A stretch of 64,000 nt of DNA. Origin: Streptomyces sp. NBC_01283. GTDB lineage: Bacteria > Actinomycetota > Actinomycetes > Streptomycetales > Streptomycetaceae. Below the pieces are notes generated by a model. The model worked only from the letters and a program-made list of their open reading frames with translations, was not told where the DNA came from and did not search any database. Positions within the stretch are counted from its first letter, which is position 1, and each line of letters begins with the position of its first letter. Shown one piece after another: positions 47,556-56,523 of the stretch. The stretch spans positions 5,989,001 through 6,053,000 of the forward strand of contig NZ_CP108430.1 in assembly GCF_041435335.1 (NCBI RefSeq), read 5' to 3'. Position numbers and translations under genes: made by a program.

Positions 47556-48401
47556 CTGGGCAAGCGACAGCCCGAAGGCCCGCCGCCCGCTCCCGCGGTG
47601 CAGCGCATCCGACTGCGCTACACCAAGCGCGGCCGCCTCCGGTTCACCAGCCACCGTGACTTCCAGCGCGCCTTCGAGCGGGCGCTGCGCCGCGCCGAGG
47701 TACCCATGGCGTACTCGGCGGGCTTCACCCCGCACCCGAAGGTGTCGTACGCCAATGCCGCACCCACCGGCACCGGCAGCGAGGCCGAGTACCTGGAGAT
47801 CGCGCTCACCGAGGCGCGTGACCCCGACAAGCTGCGCGTGCTCCTCAACGAGTCGATGCCCACCGGCCTCGACATCGTGGACGCCGTCGAGGCCCGCACG
47901 TCAGGGCTCGCCGACCGGCTCACCGCGTCCATCTGGGAGCTGCGCCTGAACGGCGTGGAGCCCGCGGACGCGGAGCGCGCCGCCGAGGCCTTCCGGGCCG
48001 CGGAGGTGGTCGAGGTCCAGCGCCGCGCGAAGAACGGCATGCGGACCTTCGACGCCCGCGCGGCCGTCGTGAGTCTTGAGACGCTCGCTCCCGGCGAGGC
48101 GCTCAGTCACGACGCTGATAGGCCGACCGACCAGCCCTGTGCGATACTGCGGCTGGTTGTTCGGCACTTGACACCTGCCGTGCGACCCGACGACGTCCTG
48201 TCCGGTCTCCGAGCTGTGGCCGACCTGGCGCCGCCGGTCCCCGCAGCGGTGACCAGGCTGGCGCAGGGGCTTCTTGACGACGAGACCGGCACGGTGACCG
48301 ACCCGCTCGCGCCCGACCGCGAGGCAGCCACGCCCCCGTCTGAGAATGACGGGGCCGCCACAGCCACCGCGAAGACGCCGGCGCAGGAAGGTCCCGCGTA
48401 G
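47556..48401 (+). CDS. TIGR03936/DUF2344 radical-SAM-associated protein
   Basis: 281 residues if read from a CTG codon at 47556. That codon has AAGGA eight bases upstream and would begin MGKRQPEGPPPAPA, an N-terminus I recall for streptomycete homologues. The first canonical start is the GTG at 47598 (267 residues), which has no ribosome site. The core begins VQRIRLRYTKRGRLRFTSH and includes RAFERALRRAEVPMAYSAGFTPHPK, matching DUF2344. It is the usual partner of the TIGR03960 radical SAM enzyme encoded at 43679-45601. The last 40 residues are low in complexity (Ala, Glu, Thr, Pro). Function unknown. Confidence 0.85.
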   Translation: MGKRQPEGPPPAPAVQRIRLRYTKRGRLRFTSHRDFQRAFERALRRAEVPMAYSAGFTPHPKVSYANAAPTGTGSEAEYLEIALTEARDPDKLRVLLNESMPTGLDIVDAVEARTSGLADRLTASIWELRLNGVEPADAERAAEAFRAAEVVEVQRRAKNGMRTFDARAAVVSLETLAPGEALSHDADRPTDQPCAILRLVVRHLTPAVRPDDVLSGLRAVADLAPPVPAAVTRLAQGLLDDETGTVTDPLAPDREAATPPSENDGAATATAKTPAQEGPA

Positions 48402-48637
48402 GGACGGATGTCGTAGCGCCGCCCTGGTACTCGGGAGCCACCTGGGTCGGGCAGCGCACTGACCGAGACTTTCGCCAGGCCGTCCGCATTTGGGCGTACG
48501 GAACCGGCGAGACAGACACATAGAGCTCCCGTGCGGCGCCCACGCCCCCGGATGGCGGCCCCGCGTAGCTGAGCGAGGGCCGCGGACATCACCGGACCAG
48601 GCGCGGCGCCCGGGAGCGTGACGGGAGAACCGCCCGC

Positions 48638-51600
48638 ATGCATGAGCCGAACGAACCCACTGAGGGCTCGGACAACAACACACCCAGCGACACCCTGCCG
48701 CCGCGCCGCAGGCGCCGTGCGGCGTCGCGCCCCGCGGGCCCGCCCGTGGGGGCCACCGAGGCCACCGAGGGCACTGCGCCAGCCATACCGGCCACCCCCG
48801 CCGCCGAAGAGCCCGCAGCGGCCGTGACCCCGGAGCCCGCAGCGGCCGAGGAAGCCGCGCCCGCGCCGCGCCGCCGCCGTGCCACCCGCCGTGCCTCGGC
48901 TCCCGCCGGTGCGCCGCAGGGCGCCGAGACGCACGCCGAGGCGCCGGTCGCCGAGCCCGCCCCGGCCGCGGCCGAGGCCGAGCCCGAAGAGACCGCTCCC
49001 GCCCCGCGCCGCCGCCGCGCCACGCGCCGCGCCTCCGCGCCCGCCGGTGCGCCGCAGGCCGCCGCCGAGACGCCGGTGGCCGCTGAGTCCGCCGTGCAGG
49101 AGCCCGCCGCCGAGGCCGCGCCCGAGGCGCAGCCGGAGTCCGGCGACGCCGCCCCGCGCCGTGCCCGCCGCCGCGCGACCCGTGGCTCGTCCGCGCCCGC
49201 CGCCGAGCCGCAGGCCGCCGAGCAGGCCCCCGCCGCCGAGCCGAAGGCGGACGCCGCGCCTGCCGCGGCCAAGCAGACCCCCGAAGCGGAACCCGCCGAG
49301 GAGGACGCGCCCACGGGCCGCCGTCCCCGCCGTGCCACCCGCAAGGCCGCCGCCGGATTCTCGGCGCCTGCCCCGACGCGGGCCCGCAAGGCGCGCGGCG
49401 GTGACTCCGACGAGGACTCCGGGCGCAAGCCGCGCCCCGCCGTCGCCGTCTTCCAGGCGCCCGTGTTCGCCGCGCCGATGTTCCAGACCCCCGAGAGCGC
49501 TGCCGCCGCTGCCGCCGCCGAAGCGGCCGACGAGCCCGCCGAAGAGGTCGAGGCCGAGCCCGTGGCCGCCGCCCCCGTGGTGGAGGAGGAGACGGGCCCG
49601 CGCCGTCGCCGTCGCCGCGGCCGTGCCTCCGACGAGCAGCCCGCCGCCGAGCGTGAGCCGGCCAAGGCCGCGCCGCAGCCCGTCGAGGCCGAGGCCCCCG
49701 AAGCCGAAGAGGCCGAGGACACCGCCGAGGACGCCGACAGCCAGGACAGCCAAGACAGCCAGGACACGGACGAGTCGGACGACTCCGGTGAGCGGCACGG
49801 CCGCCGTCGCCGTCGCGGTGGCCGTCGCCGCCGCCGCGGTGAGTCCGCCGACGACTCCGGCGACCAGCAGGACTCCGACCACGAGTCCGACACGGACGCC
49901 TCAGCCGAGCAGGGCCAGTCCACCGACGACGCCGAGGACACCGCCGATCAGGGCGACGAGGACGCCGACGACAACGGCTCGGGCTCCGGCTCAAGCAGCA
50001 GCCGTCGCCGTCGTCGCCGCCGTCGTCGCGCCGGTGACTCCGGTGAGGGCGAGAACACCGCGGACGGCGACCCGGAGCGTACGGTCGTCAAGGTCCGTGA
50101 GCCGCGCAAGAAGGAAGAGCGCGAGCTCGGCACCGGCGTCGACGAGGTCACGTCCATCAAGGGCTCGACCCGCCTTGAGGCCAAGAAGCAGCGCCGCCGC
50201 GAGGGCCGCGAGCAGGGCCGCCGCCGCGTCCCGATCATCACGGAGGCCGAGTTCCTGGCCCGCCGTGAGGCCGTCGAGCGCGTGATGGTCGTCCGCCAGA
50301 ACGGCGAGCGCACCCAGATCGGCGTCCTCGAGGACAACGTGCTCGTCGAGCACTACGTCAACAAGGAGCAGGCCACCTCGTACGTCGGCAACGTCTACCT
50401 GGGCAAGGTCCAGAACGTGCTGCCGTCCATGGAGGCCGCCTTCATCGACATCGGCAAGGGCCGCAACGCGGTCCTGTACGCCGGTGAGGTCAACTTCGAG
50501 GCGCTCGGGATGGCCAACGGCCCCCGCCGCATCGAGTCGGCCCTGAAGTCAGGACAGTCGGTCCTCGTGCAGGTCACGAAGGACCCGATCGGCCACAAGG
50601 GCGCCCGCCTCACCAGCCAGGTCTCGCTGCCCGGCCGCTACCTGGTCTACGTGCCCGAGGGCTCGATGACCGGCATCAGCCGCAAGCTGCCCGACACCGA
50701 GCGCGCGCGTCTGAAGACCATCCTCAAGAAGATCGTCCCCGAGGACGCGGGCGTCATCGTGCGCACCGCCGCCGAGGGCGCGAGCGAGGACGAGCTGCGC
50801 CGTGACGTCGAGCGTCTGCAGCAGCAGTGGGAAGAGATCCAGAAGAAGGCGAAGAACGGCGGCGCCGCGCCGACGCTGCTCTACGGCGAGCCGGACATGA
50901 CCGTCCGTGTCGTCCGCGACATCTTCAACGAGGACTTCTCGAAGGTCATCGTCAGCGGCGAGGACGCCTGGGAGACCATCCACGGATACGTCTCGCACGT
51001 CGCCCCCGACCTGGCCGACCGCCTGCAGCGCTGGACCTCCGAGGTCGACGTCTTCGCGACGTACCGCATCGACGAGCAGCTGATGAAGGCCCTGGACCGC
51101 AAGGTCTGGCTGCCCAGCGGCGGCTCGCTGGTGATCGACAAGACCGAGGCGATGATCGTCGTCGACGTCAACACCGGGAAGTTCACCGGCCAGGGCGGCA
51201 ACCTCGAAGAGACCGTCACGAAGAACAACCTGGAGGCGGCCGAGGAGATCGTGCGTCAGCTGCGGCTGCGTGACCTCGGCGGCATCGTCGTCATCGACTT
51301 CATCGACATGGTCCTGGAGCAGAACCGGGACCTGGTGCTGCGGCGCCTCCTGGAGTGCCTGGGCCGCGACCGTACGAAGCACCAGGTGGCCGAGGTCACC
51401 TCGCTGGGCCTGGTCCAGATGACCCGCAAGCGGGTCGGCCAGGGCCTGCTGGAGTCCTTCTCCGAGACCTGCGTCCACTGCAACGGCCGCGGTGTCATCG
51501 TGCACATGGAGCAGCCGACCTCCGCCGGTGGCGGCGGCAAGCGCAAGAAGCGCGGTCGCGGCGGCTCGGAGCAGGGCCAGGAGCACACGCACGAGCACGA

Positions 51601-52537
51601 CCACGAGGCGCTCGACATCACGGACGAGGTCGAGACCGAGTCCGAGGCCGAGGTCGCCGCGGAAGCCGCCGCCCCGGTGGCGCTTCCCGAGCCCGAGTTC
51701 GTGCCGGACGAGGAGCTGTACAGCAGCGCCTCCGAGGCCGAGGCCGCGGCATCCCGCGGTGGCCGTTCGCGCCGCAGGGCGACCCGTCGGGCCTCGGCTC
51801 CGGCCGGCGCCCCCAAGGCGGAGTCGGCTCCCAGGGAGGAGGCCGCGCCCAAGGCGGAGAAGCGGGGCAGGTCCCGTGCCGCCAAGGCCGAGGCACCTCA
51901 GGCCGAGGCTCCGGTGGTCGAGGCCCCGGTGGTCGAGACCCCCGCCGCCGCGGAGGACCCGGTCGTCGAGGTGGCCCACGAGGCGCCCGCGGACGACGCG
52001 GCACCCAAGGGGCGCACGCGCCGTCGTGCGACCCGCAAGGCGACGTCGCCCGCCGGTTCGCCGAAGACGGACCGGACCACCGAGCCGGAAGCCGCCGAGG
52101 TGATCGTCACCGAGGCGCCCAAGGCGGAGCCCGTAGCCGAGCCGGTCGCGGCCGAGCCGGTGGCCTCTCCCGACAAGGCCGACGCCGCCCCGGCCCGTCC
52201 GCGCCGCCGTGCGGTCCGCAAGGCCACCGCGCCGACCGCGTCGGAGGATGCGGCCGTCCTGGTCGTCCCGTCGGCCGAGAAGGCCGCTCAGGCCCCTGAG
52301 AAGGCCGACACGGACGCCGAGGCTCCCGCCGAGGAAGCCGCTCCGGCCAAGAAGGCGGCGCGTAAGACCGCCGCCAAGAAGGCGCCCGCGAAGAAGGCGG
52401 CCGCCAAGAAGACCGCGGCCAAGAAGACGGCCGCAAAGAAGACGACGGCCAAGAAGGCGTCGAAGACGACGAAGAAGACCGCTGCGGCGGAGCAGGCACC
52501 GGCCGGTGTCAAGGCTTCCGCGGCCGACGAGGGCTGA
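48638..52537 (+). CDS. rne: RNase E/G-family endoribonuclease with long low-complexity arms
   Basis: Major mRNA-decay and rRNA-processing endonuclease, 1299 residues, far longer than the approximately 500-residue catalytic core. Residues 1-520 are Ala/Glu/Pro/Arg-rich. The S1-type RNA-binding region starts near 547. The DNase-I-like catalytic site has Asp843 (VVDVNTGKF) and Asp887 (VVIDFIDM), and the zinc-link cysteines are C945 and C948 (CVHC). Residues 1000-1299 are again low in complexity. They include histidine clusters (GQEHTHEHDHEA) and end with a histone-H1-like AKKTAAKKTAAKK tail. A basic motif of type RRRATRRASAPAG recurs on both sides of the core. The ATG follows GGGAGAA. Confidence 0.95.
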   Translation: MHEPNEPTEGSDNNTPSDTLPPRRRRRAASRPAGPPVGATEATEGTAPAIPATPAAEEPAAAVTPEPAAAEEAAPAPRRRRATRRASAPAGAPQGAETHAEAPVAEPAPAAAEAEPEETAPAPRRRRATRRASAPAGAPQAAAETPVAAESAVQEPAAEAAPEAQPESGDAAPRRARRRATRGSSAPAAEPQAAEQAPAAEPKADAAPAAAKQTPEAEPAEEDAPTGRRPRRATRKAAAGFSAPAPTRARKARGGDSDEDSGRKPRPAVAVFQAPVFAAPMFQTPESAAAAAAAEAADEPAEEVEAEPVAAAPVVEEETGPRRRRRRGRASDEQPAAEREPAKAAPQPVEAEAPEAEEAEDTAEDADSQDSQDSQDTDESDDSGERHGRRRRRGGRRRRRGESADDSGDQQDSDHESDTDASAEQGQSTDDAEDTADQGDEDADDNGSGSGSSSSRRRRRRRRRAGDSGEGENTADGDPERTVVKVREPRKKEERELGTGVDEVTSIKGSTRLEAKKQRRREGREQGRRRVPIITEAEFLARREAVERVMVVRQNGERTQIGVLEDNVLVEHYVNKEQATSYVGNVYLGKVQNVLPSMEAAFIDIGKGRNAVLYAGEVNFEALGMANGPRRIESALKSGQSVLVQVTKDPIGHKGARLTSQVSLPGRYLVYVPEGSMTGISRKLPDTERARLKTILKKIVPEDAGVIVRTAAEGASEDELRRDVERLQQQWEEIQKKAKNGGAAPTLLYGEPDMTVRVVRDIFNEDFSKVIVSGEDAWETIHGYVSHVAPDLADRLQRWTSEVDVFATYRIDEQLMKALDRKVWLPSGGSLVIDKTEAMIVVDVNTGKFTGQGGNLEETVTKNNLEAAEEIVRQLRLRDLGGIVVIDFIDMVLEQNRDLVLRRLLECLGRDRTKHQVAEVTSLGLVQMTRKRVGQGLLESFSETCVHCNGRGVIVHMEQPTSAGGGGKRKKRGRGGSEQGQEHTHEHDHEALDITDEVETESEAEVAAEAAAPVALPEPEFVPDEELYSSASEAEAAASRGGRSRRRATRRASAPAGAPKAESAPREEAAPKAEKRGRSRAAKAEAPQAEAPVVEAPVVETPAAAEDPVVEVAHEAPADDAAPKGRTRRRATRKATSPAGSPKTDRTTEPEAAEVIVTEAPKAEPVAEPVAAEPVASPDKADAAPARPRRRAVRKATAPTASEDAAVLVVPSAEKAAQAPEKADTDAEAPAEEAAPAKKAARKTAAKKAPAKKAAAKKTAAKKTAAKKTTAKKASKTTKKTAAAEQAPAGVKASAADEG

Positions 52538-52568
52538 CCTCCTTCTTTGTAGTCCGTACATATGACCG

Positions 52569-52608
52569 GATGCCCCCGGCATGGTGATTTCTCCATGCCG
52601 GGGGCATC
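52569..52608 (+). terminator. Terminator of rne
   Basis: Perfect 16-base inverted repeat (GATGCCCCCGGCATGG) with an 8-base loop, about 30 bp after the rne stop. Confidence 0.85.
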
Positions 52609-52718
52609 TGGCTGTTGGAACGCGGTGAAGCACCTGTAAAACTCATGCGGTTGGTGAAGGAGCACACGGGCGTGGTGTCTGGGGAGACGTCGCGTTCGTG
52701 TCAGGGAGGGGTTGGACA

Positions 52719-54068
52719 ATGGCGCACGGTCGCCTGAGAGGCACGGGTCGTCACCGTGCCGCGAAACAGATCAAGGGCGGCCGGCAGGCCGTCGCGCTGG
52801 CCACGGTCCTGTCGGCGGCGGGCATCCAGTCCGTGAGCGCCGTGGGGACGGCGGCGGCCGACGGGGAGCCGCCCCTGGTGGAGGCGCCGATCTTCAACGA
52901 TCCGCTGGGCACTCCCGAGCAGCAGTACGCGATCCGGACGCGGCTCATCGAGCTGACGAACGCCGCGGTGCCCGGCTCGACCATCAAGGTCGCTGTCTAC
53001 CACGTGTGGGAGGCCTCGGTCGTCGACGCGCTCGTGCAGGCCAAGCAGCGCGGTGTGCACGTACAGATGGTGCTTGACGAGACCAGCAGGAGCGATCGCC
53101 CCACGAACACCTCGTACAGCAGGCTCGCGGCGGAGCTGGGCACCGACAAGAGCAAGTCGTCCTTCGTGACGCTCTGCCCGACGGGCAAGTCCTGCCTGGG
53201 CGACCCCAGGTACGGCAAGTCGATCATGCACAACAAGTTCTGGCTGTTCTCGCAGGTCGAGGGCGCCAGGGACGTCGTCGTGCAGACCACGTCGAACTCG
53301 ACGCCCTCCGCGCACACGAAGTTCTACAACGACGCGCTGCAGCTCCCGAACAACCCGACGATGTACGAGGCGTACGCCGACTACTTCGCGGACATGACGC
53401 GCAAGGACTGGCGGAACTGGGACTACCGCACGGTGAGCGACGGCCTCTACAAGGCGTACTTCTTCCCGCGCTCCGGCACGGTCAACGAGACCGACACCAT
53501 GTACTCGGTCCTGAACAACGTGCAGTGCAACTACAGGGACGCGGCCGGGGTGGCCCGGCACACGAACGTCCGCGCCTCGATCTTCAAGATCACCCGGAAG
53601 CAGATCGCCGACAAGCTCGTCTCGCTCAAGAAGGCGGGCTGCACGGTCAGCATCGTCTACGCCGAGACCGACAGCGCCAAGAGCCAGGGCGGCACCCCCG
53701 GCACCTGGGAGGCGCTGCACAAGGCCGGTGGCCCCACGATGCGCTGCTTCAACGACGACCGGGACCCGCTGCACCCCGGCACCAAGCTCGTGACGCCCTA
53801 CATCATCCACTCGAAGTACCTGCTCATCGACGGCATGTACGACGGGAAGCAGAACAAGATCTCCTTCACCGGGTCGCAGAACTACACGGCGCCCGCGCTG
53901 CGCGAGAACGACGAGGCGATCGTGAAGGTCGACGACGACTCGGTGCACGACGCGTACCGCGGTCATTTCGACCGGGTGCGGACCATCGCCTGGCCGGGCA
54001 AGGCCGACAGCACGGATCTGTGCAAGGGCGTCAAGCCGCTGCCGCCGGACGGCGAGAAGCCGGTTTGA
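52719..54068 (+). CDS. Secreted phospholipase D-like protein
   Basis: 449 residues. The ATG at 52719 has GGGAGGGG upstream. A basic N-terminus (RGTGRHRAAKQIKGGRQ) and hydrophobic stretch (about 24-47) ending near GTAAADGE look like a signal peptide. Two PLD-type half-domains follow. The second HKD motif is complete: H364-S-K366 then Asp371 in HSKYLLID, with GSQN after it. The first has H171-N-K173 in MHNKFWLFS but Ser178 where Asp is expected. The catalytic His and Lys are kept, so activity is possible. The substrate (lipid, nucleic acid or other phosphodiester) is unknown. Confidence 0.87.
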   Translation: MAHGRLRGTGRHRAAKQIKGGRQAVALATVLSAAGIQSVSAVGTAAADGEPPLVEAPIFNDPLGTPEQQYAIRTRLIELTNAAVPGSTIKVAVYHVWEASVVDALVQAKQRGVHVQMVLDETSRSDRPTNTSYSRLAAELGTDKSKSSFVTLCPTGKSCLGDPRYGKSIMHNKFWLFSQVEGARDVVVQTTSNSTPSAHTKFYNDALQLPNNPTMYEAYADYFADMTRKDWRNWDYRTVSDGLYKAYFFPRSGTVNETDTMYSVLNNVQCNYRDAAGVARHTNVRASIFKITRKQIADKLVSLKKAGCTVSIVYAETDSAKSQGGTPGTWEALHKAGGPTMRCFNDDRDPLHPGTKLVTPYIIHSKYLLIDGMYDGKQNKISFTGSQNYTAPALRENDEAIVKVDDDSVHDAYRGHFDRVRTIAWPGKADSTDLCKGVKPLPPDGEKPV

Positions 54069-54102
54069 CCCTTGTGGCCCAGCCCCGTAATCTTGAGCGT
54101 CG

Positions 54103-54120
54103 GCGTGTCAATAGACACGC
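54103..54120 (+). terminator. Short hairpin before rplU
   Basis: Perfect 7-base inverted repeat GCGTGTC-AATA-GACACGC, 34 bp after the phospholipase-like gene. It may end that transcript. It also overlaps a candidate promoter (TTGAGC 54093-54098, 17 bases, CACGCT 54116-54121) for rplU, which would give an rplU leader of about 105 nt. Confidence 0.5.
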
Positions 54121-54232
54121 TCAACCCCTGTAAACCTAATTTCCTTCCGGCGCCTGGCGCTCGGGAGAGGCCGACCGTGCGAACGGCCGGCTGGACTGCG
54201 GGGGTCCCGTTCCGAGCGAGAGAGAGATCCGC

Positions 54233-54553
54233 GTGTACGCCATCGTGCGCAGCGGTGGTCGCCAGCACAAGGTTGCTGTCGACGACATCGTTGAGGTTGA
54301 CAAGATTCCCACCGCCAAGGTTGGCGACACGGTCGAGCTCTCGACCCTGCTCGTTGTCGACGGCGAAGCCGTCACCAGCGACCCGTGGGTGCTGGCCGGC
54401 ATCAAGGTCACGGCCGAGGTCGTGGACCACCACAAGGGCGTCAAGATCGACATCCTTCGGTACAAGAACAAGACCGGCTACCGCCGTCGCCAGGGTCACC
54501 GCCAGCAGTACACGGCGATCAAGGTCACCGGTATCCCCACGGCTGCGAAGTAA
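54233..54553 (+). CDS. rplU: 50S ribosomal protein L21
   Basis: 106 residues, GTG start at 54233 with GAGAGAG upstream, beginning [14 protein letters not shown] as in all L21 proteins. The C-terminal [18 protein letters not shown]-binding signature is present. It is followed 11 bp later by rpmA, then obg, the conserved rplU-rpmA-obg order that couples 50S assembly proteins with the Obg assembly GTPase. Confidence 0.97.
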   Translation: MYAIVRSGGRQHKVAVDDIVEVDKIPTAKVGDTVELSTLLVVDGEAVTSDPWVLAGIKVTAEVVDHHKGVKIDILRYKNKTGYRRRQGHRQQYTAIKVTGIPTAAK

Positions 54554-54564
54554 GGGACTGAGAC

Positions 54565-54819
54565 ATGGCACACAAGAAGGGCGCATCGTCCACTCGGAAC
54601 GGGCGCGACTCCAATGCTCAGCGGCTCGGCGTGAAGCGCTTCGGCGGTCAGACCGTCAACGCCGGTGAGATCCTGGTCCGCCAGCGTGGCACCCACTTCC
54701 ACCCGGGCTCGGGCGTCGGCCGCGGCAAGGACGACACCTTGTTCGCGCTGGACGCCGGTGCGGTGGAGTTCGGCACCCACCGTGGCCGCAAGGTCGTGAA
54801 CATCGTTCCGGTCGCCTGA
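54565..54819 (+). CDS. rpmA: 50S ribosomal protein L27
   Basis: 84 residues, beginning [16 protein letters not shown]. This is the extended flexible N-terminus that reaches the peptidyl-transferase centre; no prepeptide needing cleavage is present. The LGVKRFGGQ and [10 protein letters not shown] signatures are intact. It is in an operon with rplU (11-bp gap). A hairpin follows. Confidence 0.97.
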   Translation: MAHKKGASSTRNGRDSNAQRLGVKRFGGQTVNAGEILVRQRGTHFHPGSGVGRGKDDTLFALDAGAVEFGTHRGRKVVNIVPVA

Positions 54820-54845
54820 ATCAGGCTTCCGTAGAACAGGTTCTT

Positions 54846-54895
54846 CGCGAGGGCGGACCTCACTTCCCTGTCGGGAAGCGGGTCCGCCCTTCGCG
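54846..54895 (+). terminator. Hairpin terminator after rpmA
   Basis: Long stem with small bulges: CGCGA with TCGCG outside, GGGCGGACC with GGTCCGCCC in the middle, and CTTCCC with GGGAAG at the tip around TGTC. It lies between rpmA and obg and may reduce read-through into obg. Confidence 0.75.
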
Positions 54896-54952
54896 TGTTA
54901 CACCTAGGGGCATTTCGCCCCGACATTCCGCACGTTTCTGGAGGCACACCCC

Positions 54953-56392
54953 ATGACCACCTTCGTGGACCGCGTCGAGCTGCACGTCGCCGCGGGTGCC
55001 GGAGGCCACGGCTGTGCCTCCGTCCACCGTGAGAAGTTCAAGCCGCTCGGCGGCCCCGACGGCGGCAACGGCGGCCGTGGCGGTGACGTGATCCTGGTCG
55101 TCGACCAGTCGGTCACGACGTTGCTCGACTACCACCACTCCCCGCACCGCAAGGCCACCAACGGCGCCCCCGGCGCCGGCGACAACCGCTCCGGCAAGGA
55201 CGGCCAGGACCTCGTCCTGCCCGTGCCGGACGGCACCGTCGTCCTCGACAAGCAGGGCAACGTCCTCGCCGACCTCGTCGGCCAGGGCACGACCTACGTG
55301 GCCTCGCAGGGCGGCCGTGGCGGCCTCGGCAACGCGGCGCTGGCCTCGGCCCGCCGCAAGGCGCCGGGCTTCGCGCTGCTCGGTGAGCCGGGCGATGCCG
55401 GCGACGTCGTCCTGGAGCTCAAGACCGTCGCGGACGTCGCGCTCGTCGGCTACCCGAGCGCGGGCAAGTCCTCGCTGATCTCGGTCCTGAGCGCCGCCAA
55501 GCCGAAGATCGCGGACTACCCGTTCACGACGCTCGTCCCCAACCTCGGTGTGGTGACGGCCGGTTCGACCGTCTACACCATCGCCGACGTGCCCGGTCTG
55601 ATCCCGGGCGCGAGCCAGGGCAAGGGCCTCGGCCTGGAGTTCCTGCGGCACGTCGAGCGCTGCAGCGTCCTGGTGCACGTCCTGGACACGGCGACGCTGG
55701 AGTCCGACCGTGACCCCGTCTCCGACCTCGACATCATCGAGGAGGAGCTGCGGGAGTACGGCGCGGGCCTGGAGAACCGTCCGCGCGTCGTCGTCCTCAA
55801 CAAGATCGACGTACCGGACGGACAGGACCTCGCGGACCTCGTCCGGCCCGACCTGGAGGCCCGCGGCTACCGCGTCTTCGAGGTGTCGGCCGTGGCGCAC
55901 AAGGGCCTCAAGGAGCTGTCCTTCGCGCTCGCCGAGGTCGTCGGCGCCGCGCGTGCCGCGAAGCCGAAGGAGGAGGCGACCCGCATCGTCATCCGTCCCA
56001 AGGCCGTGGACGACGCGGGCTTCACCGTCAAGCTCGGCGACGACGGCATCTACCGCGTGCGCGGCGAGAAGCCGGAGCGCTGGGTGCGCCAGACGGACTT
56101 CAACAACGACGAGGCCGTCGGCTACCTCGCGGACCGCCTGAACCGCCTCGGCGTCGAGGACGCGCTCATGAAGGCGGGCGCGGGCACCGGTGACGGCGTC
56201 GCCATCGGCCCCGAGGAGAACGCGGTCGTCTTCGACTGGGAGCCCTCGGTGATGGCCGGCGCGGAGATGCTGGGCCGCCGCGGCGAGGACCACCGCCTGG
56301 AGGAGCCCCGTCCCGCGGCGCAGCGTCGCCGGGAGCGGGACAGCGAGCGGGACGAGGCGGAGAAGGCGTACGACGACTTCGAGCCGTTCTAG
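54953..56392 (+). CDS. obg: GTPase Obg
   Basis: Essential GTPase for late 50S assembly; it links GTP level to sporulation in Streptomyces. 479 residues. The glycine-rich Obg fold covers 1-158 ([13 protein letters not shown] near 33-45). The G domain has P-loop GYPSAGKS at 166-173, DVPG, and the NKID base-recognition motif. The OCT domain lies at about 355-435. A charged tail rich in Arg, Asp and Glu ends YDDFEPF. The ATG at 54953 follows TGGAGGCACACC. A UUCG-loop terminator follows. Confidence 0.96.
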   Translation: MTTFVDRVELHVAAGAGGHGCASVHREKFKPLGGPDGGNGGRGGDVILVVDQSVTTLLDYHHSPHRKATNGAPGAGDNRSGKDGQDLVLPVPDGTVVLDKQGNVLADLVGQGTTYVASQGGRGGLGNAALASARRKAPGFALLGEPGDAGDVVLELKTVADVALVGYPSAGKSSLISVLSAAKPKIADYPFTTLVPNLGVVTAGSTVYTIADVPGLIPGASQGKGLGLEFLRHVERCSVLVHVLDTATLESDRDPVSDLDIIEEELREYGAGLENRPRVVVLNKIDVPDGQDLADLVRPDLEARGYRVFEVSAVAHKGLKELSFALAEVVGAARAAKPKEEATRIVIRPKAVDDAGFTVKLGDDGIYRVRGEKPERWVRQTDFNNDEAVGYLADRLNRLGVEDALMKAGAGTGDGVAIGPEENAVVFDWEPSVMAGAEMLGRRGEDHRLEEPRPAAQRRRERDSERDEAEKAYDDFEPF

Positions 56393-56419
56393 GCGGGGCG
56401 CCCGGAGCAGTGCAGTACG

Positions 56420-56457
56420 GAGAAGGCCCCCGGAGCTTCGGCTCCGGGGGCCTTCTC
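56420..56457. terminator. Strong terminator after obg, UUCG loop
   Basis: Perfect 17-base stem (GAGAAGGCCCCCGGAGC) closed by a TTCG tetraloop, between the converging obg gene and the glycerophosphotransferase-like gene. Confidence 0.9.
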
Positions 56458-56490
56458 TTGTTCGTACACCGCGTGCGGGTGCGTGGGGGC

Positions 56491-56522
56491 TTGTCGCGCA
56501 GTTCCCCGCGCCCCTACGGGGC
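56491..56522. repeat. Streptomyces-type GC-rich intergenic repeat
   Basis: Sequence containing TTGTCGCGCAGTTCCCCGCG and then CCCCTACGGGG. I recall GCGCAGTTCCCCGCGCCCC as widely repeated between genes in Streptomyces genomes. A related stretch occurs at 21635-21675 after tig. It lies immediately 3' of the leftward gene ending at 56524. Confidence 0.6.
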
Positions 56523-56523
56523 C

